This document shows positions 50,801 to 62,500 of a stretch of 64,000 nucleotides of DNA, piece after piece. The DNA is taken from positions 1,299,001-1,363,000 of the forward strand of contig CAWZYM010000301.1 of NCBI GenBank assembly GCA_963966185.1. The letters are read 5' to 3'. How positions within the stretch are numbered: the first letter of the stretch is position 1; each line of letters starts with the position of its first letter. Both the position numbers and the translations under genes were made by a program. The stretch is from Rhabditoides inermis. Lineage: Eukaryota > Nematoda > Chromadorea > Rhabditida > Rhabditidae. Below the pieces are notes generated by a model, which saw only the letters and a program-made list of their open reading frames with translations, was not told the origin of the DNA and searched no databases.

Positions 50801-53800
50801 TTAGAACTTTTTTTTCTAAATTAGTTTAAAACTTTTCACAACGATGTTTAGTGGTTTAGAACTTTTCACAAAGATGTTTAGGGGTTTAAAACTTCTCACG
50901 AAGATGTTAAGGACTTTAGAACTTTTCCGTAAAACAGTTTAAAACTTTTCACAAAGATGTTTAGGGGTTTATAACTTTTCACAAAGATGTTCAGGAGTTT
51001 AGAACTTTTTTTCTAAAACAGTTAAAAACTTTTCACAACGATGTTTAGTGGTTTAGAACTTTTCACAAAGATGTTCAGGATTTCAGAACTTTTTCCTAGA
51101 ACAGTTTAGAACTTTTCACAAAGATGTTTAGGGGTTTAGAACTTCTCACGAAGATGTTCAGGACTTAAGAACTTTTCCGTAAAACAGTTTAAAACTTTTC
51201 ACAAAGATGTTTAGGGGTTTATAACTTTTCACAAAGATGTTCAGGAGTTTAGAACTTTTTCCTAGAACAGTTTAGAACTTTTCACAACGATGTTTAGGGG
51301 TTTAGAACTTTTCACGAAGATGTTCAGGAGTTTAGAACTTTTCCGTAAAACAGTTTGAAACTTTTCACAAAAATGTTTAGGGGTTTAGAACTTCTCACAA
51401 AGATGTTCAGGAGTTTAGAACTTTTTTTCCTAGAAGAGTTTAGAACTTTTCACAACGATGTTTAGGGGTTTAGAACTTTTCACAAAGATGTTCAGGAGTT
51501 TAGAACTTTTCCGTAAAACAGTTCAAAACTTCTCACAAAGATGTTTAGGGGTTTAGAACTTCTCACGAAGATGTTCAGGCGTTTAGAACTTTTTCCTAGA
51601 ACAGTTAAGAATTTTTCACAACGATGTTCAGTGGTTTAGAACTTCTCACAAAAATGTTCAGAAGTTCAGAACTTTTCCGTAAAACAGTTTAGAACTTTTC
51701 ACAAAGATGTTTAGAAGTTCAGAACTTCTCACGAAGATGTTCAGGAGTTTGAAACTTTTTCGTAAAACAGTTTTGAACTTTTCACAAAGATGTTTAGGGG
51801 TTTAGAACTTCTCACGAAGATGTTCAGGAGTTTAGAACTTTTTCCTAGAACAGTTTAGAACTTTTCACAACGATGTTTAGGGGTTTAGAACTTTTCACAA
51901 AGATGTTCAGGAGTTTAGAACTTTTCCGTAAAACAGTTCAGAACTTTTCACAAAGATGTTTAGGGGTTTAGAACTTCTCACGAAGATAATCAGGAGTTTA
52001 GAACTTTTTCTTAGAACAGTTTAGAATTTTTCACAGAGATGTTTAGGGGTTTAGAACTTCTCACGAAGATGTTCAGGAGTTTAGAACTTTTCTGTAAAAC
52101 AGTTAAAATTTTTCACAAAGATGTTTAGGGGTTTAGAACTTTGCCGTAAAACAGTTTAGAACTTTTCACAAAGATGTTTAGGGGTTTAGAACTTCTCACG
52201 AAGATGTTCAGGAGTTTAGAACTTTTCCGTGAAACAGTTCAAAACTTTTCACAAAGATGTTTAGGAGTTTAGAACTTCTCACGAAGATGTTCAGGAGTTT
52301 AGAACTTTTTTTTCTAAATTAGTTTAAAACTTTTCACAACGATGTTTAGTGGTTTAGAACTTTTCACAAAGATGTTTAGGGGTTTAAAACTTCTCACGAA
52401 GATGTTAAGGACTTTAGAACTTTTCCGTAAAACAGTTTAAAACTTTTCACAAAGATGTTTAGGGGTTTATAACTTTTCACAAAGATGTTCAGGAGTTTAG
52501 AACTTTTTCCTAGAACAGTTTAGAACTTTTCACAACGATGTTTAGGGGTTTAGAACTTTTCACGAAGATGTTCAGGAATTTAGAACTTTTTTCCTAGAAG
52601 AGTTTAGAACTTTTCACAACGATGTTTAGGGGTTTAGAACTTTTCACAAAGATGTTTAGGGGTTTAGAACTTTGCCGTAAAACAGTTTAGAACTTTTCAC
52701 AACGATGTTTAGTGGTTTAGAACTTCTCACAAAGATGTTCAGGAGTTTAGAACTTTTTCCTAGAACAGTTTAAAACTTTTCACAAAGATGTTTAGGGGTT
52801 TAGAACTTCTCACGAAGATGTTCAGGAGTTTAGAACTTTGCCGTAAAACAGTTTAGAACTTTTCACAAAGATGTTCAGGAGTTTAGAACTTTTCCGTGAA
52901 ACAGTTTAAAACTTTTCACGAAGATGTTTAGGAGTTTAGAACTTCTCACGAAGATGTTCAGGAGTTTAGAACTTTTTTTCTAAAACAGTTTAAAACTTTT
53001 CACAACGATGTTTAGTGGTTTAGAACTTTTCACAAAGATGTTCAGGATTTCAGAACTTTTTCCTAGAACAGTTTAGAACTTCTCACGAAGATGTTCAGGA
53101 CTTAAGAACTTTTCCGTAAAACAGTTTAAAACTTTTCACAAAGATGTTTAGGGGTTTATAACTTTTCACAAAGATGTTCAGGAGTTTAGAACTTTTTCCT
53201 AGAACAGTTTAGAACTTTTCACAACGATGTTTAGGGGTTTAGAACTTTTCACGAAGATGTTCAGGAGTTTAGAACTTTTCCGTAAAACAGTTTGAAACTT
53301 TTCACAAAAATGTTTAGTGGTTTAGAACTTTTCACAAAGATGTTCAGGAGTTTAGAACTTTTTCCTAGAACAGTTTAGAACTTTTCACAAAGATGTTTAG
53401 AAGTTCAGAACTTCTCACGAAGATGTTCAGGAGTTCGAAACTTTTTCGTAAAACAGTTTTGAACTTTTCACAAAGATGTTTAGGGGTTTAGAACTTCTCA
53501 CGAAGATGTTCAGGAGTTCAGAACTTTTTCCTAGAACAGTTTAGAACTTTTCACAACGATGTTTAGGGGTTTAGAACTTTTCACGAAGATGTTCAGGAGT
53601 TTAGAACTTTTCCGTAAAACAGTTCAGAACTTTTCACGAAGATGTTTAGGGGTTTAGAACTTCTCACGAAGATAATCAGAAGTTTGGAACTTTTTCTTAG
53701 AACAGTTTAGAATTTTTCACAGAGATGTTTAGGGGTTTAGAACTTCTCACGAAGATGTTCAGGAGTTTAGAACTTTTCTGTAAAACAGTTAAAACTTTTC

Positions 53801-54620
53801 ACAAAGATGTTTAGGGGTTTAGAACTTTGCCGTAAAACAGTTTAGAACTTTTCACAAAGATGTTTAGGGGTTTAGAACTTCTCACGAAGATGTTCAGGAG
53901 TTTAGAACTTTTCCGTGAAACAGTTTAAAACTTTTCACAAAGATGTTTAGGAGTTTAGAACTTCTCACGAAGATGTTCAGGAGTTTAGAACTTTGCCGTA
54001 AAACAGTTTAGAACTTTTCACAAAGATGTTTAGGGGTTTAGAACTTCTCACGAAGATGTTCAGGAGTTTAGAACTTTTCCGTGAAACAGTTTAAAACTTT
54101 TCACGAAGATGTTTAGGAGTTTAGAACTTCTCACGAAGATGTTCAGGAGTTTAGAACTTTTTTTCTAAAACAGTTTAAAACTTTTCACAACGATGTTTAG
54201 TGGTTTAGAACTTTTCACAAAGATGTTCAGGATTTCAGAACTTTTTCCTAGAACAGTTTAAAACTTTTCACAAAGATGTTTAGGGGTTTAGAACTTCTCA
54301 CGAAGATGTTCAGGAGTTTAGAACTTTGCCGTAAAACAGTTTAGAATTTTTCACAAAGATGTTTAGGGGTTTAGAACTTCTCACGAAGATGTTCAGGAGT
54401 TTAGAACTTTTCCGTGAAACAGTATAAAACTTTTCACGAAGATGTTTAGGAGTTTAGAACTTCTCACGAAGATGTTCAGGAGTTTAGAACTTTTTTTCTA
54501 AAACAGTTTAAAACTTTTCACAACGATGTTTAGTGGTTTAGAACTTTTCACAAAGATGTTCAGGATTTCAGAACTTTTTCCTAGAACAGTTTAGAACTTT
54601 TCACAAAGATGTTTAGGGGT
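47222..54620 (+). repeat. satellite duplication, copy 1 (offset about 9.38 kb)
   Basis: Matches 56600-64000. The marker ttcaagag at about 49.82 kb recurs at 59.20 kb and gaatc at 49860 recurs at 59238, both an offset of 9,378 bp. A partial copy at 4,982 bp offset (gaatc at 54842) lies between them. Confidence 0.75.
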
Positions 54621-56599
54621 TTAGAACTTCTCACGAAGATGTTCAGGACTTAAGAACTTTTCCGTAAAACAGTTTAAAACTTTTCACAAAGATGTTTAGG
54701 GGTTTATAACTTTTCACAAAGATGTTCAGGAGTTTAGAACTTTTTCCTAGAACAGTTTAGAACTTTTCACAACGATGTTTAGGGGTTTAGAACTTTTCAC
54801 GAAGATGTTCAGGAGTTTAGAACTTTTCCGTAAAACAGTTTGAATCTTTTCACAAAAATGTTTAGGGGTTTAGAACTTCTCACAAAGATGTTCAGGAGTT
54901 TAGAACTTTTTTCCTAGAAGAGTTTAGAACTTTTCACAACGATGTTTAGGGGTTTAGAACTTTTCACAAAGATGTTCAGGAGTTTAGAACTTTTCCGTAA
55001 AACAGTTCAAAACTTCTCACAAAGATGTTTAGGGGTTTAGAACTTCTCACGAAGATGTTCAGGCGTTTAGAACTTTTTCCTAGAACAGTTAAGAATTTTT
55101 CACAACGATGTTCAGTGGTTTAGAACTTCTCACAAAAATGTTCAGAAGTTCAGAACTTTTCCGTAAAACAGTTTAGAACTTTTCACAAAGATGTTTAGAA
55201 GTTCAGAACTTCTCACGAAGATGTTCAGGAAATTGAAACTTTTTCGTAAAACAGTTTTGAACTTTTCACAAAGATGTTTAGGGGTTTAGAACTTCTCACG
55301 AAGATGTTCAGGAGTTTAGAACTTTTTCCTAGAACAGTTTAGAACTTTTCACAACGATGTTTAGGGGTTTAGAACTTTTCACAAAGATGTTCAGGAGTTT
55401 AGAACTTTTCCGTAAAACAGTTCAGAACTTTTCACAAAGATGTTTAGGGGTTTAGAACTTCTCACGAAGATAATCAGGAGTTTAGAACTTTTTCTTAGAA
55501 CAGTTTAGAATTTTTCACAGAGATGTTTAGGGGTTTAGAACTTCTCACGAAGATGTTCAGGAGTTTAGAACTTTTCTGTAAAACAGTTAAAATTTTTCAC
55601 AAAGATGTTTAGGGGTTTAGAACTTTGCCGTAAAACAGTTTAGAACTTTTCACAAAGATGTTTAGGGGTTTAGAACTTCTCACGAAGATGTTCAGGAGTT
55701 TAGAACTTTTCCGTGAAACAGTTTAAAACTTTTCACAAAGATGTTTAGGAGTTTAGAACTTCTCACGAAGATGTTCAGGAGTTTAGAACTTTTTTTCTAA
55801 ATTAGTTTAAAACTTTTCACAACGATGTTTAGTGGTTTAGAACTTTTCACAAAGATGTTTAGGGGTTTAAAACTTCTCACGAAGATGTTAAGGACTTTAG
55901 AACTTTTCCGTAAAACAGTTTAAAACTTTTCACAAAGATGTTTAGGGGTTTATAACTTTTCACAAAGATGTTCAGGAGTTTAGAACTTTTTTTCTAAAAC
56001 AGTTTAAAACTTTTCACAACGATGTTTAGTGGTTTAGAACTTTTCACAAAGATGTTCAGGATTTCAGAACTTTTTCCTAGAACAGTTTAGAACTTTTCAC
56101 AAAGATGTTTAGGGGTTTAGAACTTCTCACGAAGATGTTCAGGACTTAAGAACTTTTCCGTAAAACAGTTTAAAACTTTTCACAAAGATGTTTAGGGGTT
56201 TATAACTTTTCACAAAGATGTTCAGGAGTTTAGAACTTTTTCCTAGAACAGTTTAGAACTTTTCACAACGATGTTTAGGGGTTTAGAACTTTTCACGAAG
56301 ATGTTCAGGAGTTTAGAACTTTTCCGTAAAACAGTTTGAAACTTTTCACAAAAATGTTTAGGGGTTTAGAACTTCTCACAAAGATGTTCAGGAGTTTAGA
56401 ACTTTTTTCCTAGAAGAGTTTAGAACTTTTCACAACGATGTTTAGGGGTTTAGAACTTTTCACAAAGATGTTCAGGAGTTTAGAACTTTTCCGTAAAACA
56501 GTTCAAAACTTCTCACAAAGATGTTTAAAGGTTTAGAACTTCTCACGAAGATGTTCAGGCGTTTAGAACTTTTTCCTAGAACAGTTAAGAATTTTTCAC

Positions 56600-59500
56600 A
56601 ACGATGTTTAGTGGTTTAGAACTTTTCACAAAGATGTTCAGGAGTTTAGAACTTTTTCCTAGAACAGTTTAGAACTTTTCACAAAGATGTTTAGAAGTTC
56701 AGAACTTTTCACGAAGATGTTCAGGAGTTTAGAACTTTTCGTAAAACAGTTCAGAACTTTTCACGAAGATGTTTAGGGGTTTAGAACTTCTCACGAAGAT
56801 AATCAGAAGTTTGGAACTTTTTCTTAGAACAGTTTAGAATTTTTCACAGAGATGTTTAGGGGTTTAGAACTTCTCACGAAGATGTTCAGGAGTTTAGAAC
56901 TTTTCTGTAAAACAGTTAAAACTTTTCACAAAGATGTTTAGGGGTTTAGAACTTTGCCGTAAAACAGTTTAGAACTTTTCACAAAGATGTTTAGGGGTTT
57001 AGAACTTCTCACGAAGATGTTCAGGAGTTTAGAACTTTTCCGTGAAACAGTTTAAAACTTTTCACAAAGATGTTTAGGAGTTTAGAACTTCTCACGAAGA
57101 TGTTCAGGAGTTTAGAACTTTGCCGTAAAACAGTTTTGAACTTTTCACAAAGATGTTTAGGGGTTTAGAACTTCTCACGAAGATGTTCAGGAGTTTAGAA
57201 CTTTTTCCTAGAACAGTTTAGAACTTTTCACAACGATGTTTAGGGGTTTAGAACTTTTCACAAAGATGTTCAGGAGTTTAGAACTTTTCCGTAAAACAGT
57301 TCAGAACTTTTCACAAAGATGTTTAGGGGTTTAGAACTTCTCACGAAGATAATCAGGAGTTTAGAACTTTTTCTTAGATTAGTTTAGAATTTTTCACAGA
57401 GATGTTTAGGGGTTTAGAACTTCTCACGAAGATGTTCAGGAGTTTAGAACTTTTCTGTAAAACAGTTAAAAATTTTCACAAAGATGTTTAGGGGTTTAGA
57501 ACTTTGCCGTAAAACAGTTTAGAACTTTTCACAAAGATGTTTAGGGGTTTAGAACTTCTCACGAAGATGTTCAGGAGTTTAGAACTTTTCCGTGAAACAG
57601 TTCAAAACTTTTCACGAAGATGGTTAGGAGTTTAGAACTTCTCACGAAGATGTTCAGGAGTTTAGAACTTTTTTCTAAAACAGTTCAGAACTTCTCACGA
57701 AGATGTTCAGGAGTTCGAAACTTTTTCGTAAAACAGTTTTGAACTTTTCACAAAGATGTTTAGGGGTTAGAACTTCTCACGAAGATGTTCAGGAGTTCAG
57801 AACTTTTTCCTAGAACAGTTTAGAACTTTTCACAACGATGTTTAGGGGTTTAGAACTTTTCACGAAGATGTTCAGGAGTTTAGAACTTTTCCGTAAAACA
57901 GTTCAGAACTTTTCACGAAGATGTTTAGGGGTTTAGAACTTCTCACGAAGATAATCAGAAGTTTGGAACTTTTTCTTAGAACAGTTTAGAATTTTTCACA
58001 GAGATGTTTAGGGGTTTAGAACTTCTCACGAAGATGTTCAGGAGTTTAGAACTTTTCTGTAAAACAGTTAAAAACTTTTCACAAAGATGTTAGGGGTTTA
58101 GAACTTTGCCGTAAAACAGTTTAGAACTTTTCACAAAGATGTTTAGGGGTTTAGAACTTCTCACGAAACTTTTCTGTAAAACAGTTAAAACTTTTCACAA
58201 AGATGTTTAGGGGTTTAGAACTTTGCCGTAAAACAGTTTAGAACTTTTCACAAAGATGTTTAGGGGTTTAGAACTTCTCACGAAGATGTTCAGGAGTTTA
58301 GAACTTTTCCGTGAAACAGTTTAAAACTTTTCACAAAGATGTTTAGGAGTTTAGAACTTCTCACGAAGATGTTCAGGAGTTTAGAACTTTGCCGTAAAAC
58401 AGTTTAGAACTTTTCACAAAGATGTTTAGGGGTTTAGAACTTCTCACGAAGATGTTCAGGAGTTTAGAACTTTTCCGTGAAACAGTTTAAAACTTTTCAC
58501 GAAGATGTTTAGGAGTTTAGAACTTCTCACGAAGATGTTCAGGAGTTTAGAACTTTTTTTCTAAAACAGTTTAAAACTTTTCACAACGATGTTTAGTGGT
58601 TTAGAACTTTTCACAAAGATGTTCAGGATTTCAGAACTTTTTCCTAGAACAGTTTAAAACTTTTCACAAAGATGTTTAGGGGTTTAGAACTTCTCACGAA
58701 GATGTTCAGGAGTTTAGAACTTTGCCGTAAAACAGTTTAGAATTTTTCACAAAGATGTTTAGGGGTTTAGAACTTCTCACGAAGATGTTCAGGAGTTTAG
58801 AACTTTTCCGTGAAACAGTATAAAACTTTTCACGAAGATGTTTAGGAGTTTAGAACTTCTCACGAAGATGTTCAGGAGTTTAGAACTTTTTTTCTAAAAC
58901 AGTTTAAAACTTTTCACAACGATGTTTAGTGGTTTAGAACTTTTCACAAAGATGTTCAGGATTTCAGAACTTTTTCCTAGAACAGTTTAGAACTTTTCAC
59001 AAAGATGTTTAGGGGTTTAGAACTTCTCACGAAGATGTTCAGGACTTAAGAACTTTTCCGTAAAACAGTTTAAAACTTTTCACAAAGATGTTTAGGGGTT
59101 TATAACTTTTCACAAAGATGTTCAGGAGTTTAGAACTTTTTCCTAGAACAGTTTAGAACTTTTCACAACGATGTTTAGGGGTTTAGAACTTTTCACGAAG
59201 ATGTTCAAGAGTTTAGAACTTTTCCGTAAAACAGTTTGAATCTTTTCACAAAAATGTTTAGGGGTTTAGAACTTCTCACAAAGATGTTCAGGAGTTTAGA
59301 ACTTTTTTCCTAGAAGAGTTTAGAACTTTTCACAACGATGTTTAGGGGTTTAGAACTTTTCACAAAGATGTTCAGGAGTTTAGAACTTTTCCGTAAAACA
59401 GTTCAAAACTTCTCACAAAGATGTTTAGGGGTTTAGAACTTCTCACGAAGATGTTCAGGCGTTTAGAACTTTTTCCTAGAACAGTTAAGAATTTTTCACA

Positions 59501-62500
59501 ACGATGTTCAGTGGTTTAGAACTTCTCACAAAAATGTTCAGAAGTAGAAGTTCAGAACTTTTCCGTAAAACAGTTTAGAACTTTTCACAAAGATGTTTAG
59601 AAGTTCAGAACTTCTCACGAAGATGTTCAGGAGTTTGAAACTTTTTCGTAAAACAGTTTTGAACTTTTCACAAAGATGTTTAGGGGTTTAGAACTTCTCA
59701 CGAAGATGTTCAGGAGTTTAGAACTTTTTCCTAGAACAGTTTAGAACTTTTCACAACGATGTTTAGGGGTTTAGAACTTTTCACAAAGATGTTCAGGAGT
59801 TTAGAACTTTTCCGTAAAACAGTTCAGAACTTTTCACAAAGATGTTTAGGGGTTTAGAACTTCTCACGAAGATAATCAGGAGTTTAGAACTTTTTCTTAG
59901 AACAGTTTAGAATTTTTCACAGAGATGTTTAGGGGTTTAGAACTTCTCACGAAGATGTTCAGGAGTTTAGAACTTTTCTGTAAAACAGTTAAAATTTTTC
60001 ACAAAGATGTTTAGGGGTTTAGAACTTTGCCGTAAAACAGTTTAGAACTTTTCACAAAGATGTTTAGGGGTTTAGAACTTCTCACGAAGATGTTCAGGAG
60101 TTTAGAACTTTTCCGTGAAACAGTTTAAAACTTTTCACAAAGATGTTTAGGAGTTTAGAACTTCTCACGAAGATGTTCAGGAGTTTAGAACTTTTTTTTC
60201 TAAATTAGTTTAAAACTTTTCACAACGATGTTTAGTGGTTTAGAACTTTTCACAAAGATGTTTAGGGGTTTAAAACTTCTCACGAAGATGTTAAGGACTT
60301 TAGAACTTTTCCGTAAAACAGTTTAAAACTTTTCACAAAGATGTTTAGGGGTTTATAACTTTTCACAAAGATGTTCAGGAGTTTAGAACTTTTTTTCTAA
60401 AACAGTTAAAAACTTTTCACAACGATGTTTAGTGGTTTAGAACTTTTCACAAAGATGTTCAGGATTTCAGAACTTTTTCCTAGAACAGTTTAGAACTTTT
60501 CACAAAGATGTTTAGGGGTTTAGAACTTCTCACGAAGATGTTCAGGACTTAAGAACTTTTCCGTAAAACAGTTTAAAACTTTTCACAAAGATGTTTAGGG
60601 GTTTATAACTTTTCACAAAGATGTTCAGGAGTTTAGAACTTTTTCCTAGAACAGTTTAGAACTTTTCACAACGATGTTTAGGGGTTTAGAACTTTTCACG
60701 AAGATGTTCAGGAGTTAGAACTTTTCCGTAAAAACAGTTTGAAACTTTTCACAAAAATGTTTAGGGGTTTAGAACTTCTCACAAAGATGTTCAGGAGTTT
60801 AGAACTTTTTTTCCTAGAAGAGTTTAGAACTTTTCACAACGATGTTTAGGGGTTTAGAACTTTTCACAAAGATGTTCAGGAGTTTAGAACTTTTCCGTAA
60901 AACAGTTCAAAACTTCTCACAAAGATGTTTAGGGGTTTAGAACTTCTCACGAAGATGTTCAGGCGTTTAGAACTTTTTCCTAGAACAGTTAAGAATTTTT
61001 CACAACGATGTTCAGTGGTTTAGAACTTCTCACAAAAATGTTCAGAAGTTCAGAACTTTTCCGTAAAACAGTTTAGAACTTTTCACAAAGATGTTTAGAA
61101 GTTCAGAACTTCTCACGAAGATGTTCAGGAGTTTGAAACTTTTCGTAAAACAGTTTTGAACTTTTCACAAAGATGTTTAGGGGTTTAGAACTTCTCACGA
61201 AGATGTTCAGGAGTTTAGAACTTTTTCCTAGAACAGTTTAGAACTTTTCACAACGATGTTTAGGGGTTTAGAACTTTTCACAAAGATGTTCAGGAGTTTA
61301 GAACTTTTCCGTAAAACAGTTCAGAACTTTCACAAAGATGTTTAGGGGTTTAGAACTTCTCACGAAGATAATCAGGAGTTTAGAACTTTTTCTTAGAACA
61401 GTTTAGAATTTTTCACAGAGATGTTTAGGGGTTTAGAACTTCTCACGAAGATGTTCAGGAGTTTAGAACTTTTCTGTAAAACAGTTAAAATTTTTCACAA
61501 AGATGTTTAGGGGTTTAGAACTTTGCCGTAAAACAGTTTAGAACTTTTCACAAAGATGTTTAGGGGTTTAGAAACTTCTCACGAAGATGTTCAGGAGTTT
61601 AGAACTTTTCCGTGAAACAGTTTAAAACTTTTCACAAAGATGTTTAGGAGTTTAGAACTTCTCACGAAGATGTTCAGAGTTTAGAACTTTTTTTTCTAAA
61701 TTAGTTTAAAACTTTTCACAACGATGTTTAGTGGTTTAGAACTTTTCACAAAGATGTTTAGGGGTTTAAAACTTCTCACGAAGATGTTAAGGACTTTAGA
61801 ACTTTTCCGTAAAACAGTTTAAAACTTTTCACAAAGATGTTTAGGGGTTTATAACTTTTCACAAAGATGTTCAGGAGTTTAGAACTTTTTCCTAGAACAG
61901 TTTAGAACTTTTCACAACGATGTTTAGGGGTTTAGAACTTTTCACGAAGATGTTCAGGAATTTAGAACTTTTTTCCTAGAAGAGTTTAGAACTTTTCACA
62001 ACGATGTTTAGGGGTTTAGAACTTTTCACAAAGATGTTTAGGGGTTTAGAACTTTGCCGTAAAACAGTTTAGAACTTTTCACAACGATGTTTAGTGGTTT
62101 AGAACTTCTCACAAAGATGTTCAGGAGTTTAGAACTTTTTCTAGAACAGTTTAAAACTTTTCACAAAGATGTTTAGGGGTTTAGAACTTCTCACGAAGAT
62201 GTTCAGGAGTTTAGAACTTTGCCGTAAAACAGTTTAGAACTTTTCACAAAGATGTTCAGGAGTTTAGAACTTTTCCGTGAAACAGTTTAAAACTTTTCAC
62301 GAAGATGTTTAGGAGTTTAGAACTTCTCACGAAGATGTTCAGGAGTTTAGAACTTTTTTTCTAAAACAGTTTAAAACTTTTCACAACGATGTTTAGTGGT
62401 TTAGAACTTTTCACAAAGATGTTCAGGATTTCAGAACTTTTTCCTAGAACAGTTTAGAACTTCTCACGAAGATGTTCAGGACTTAAGAACTTTTCCGTAA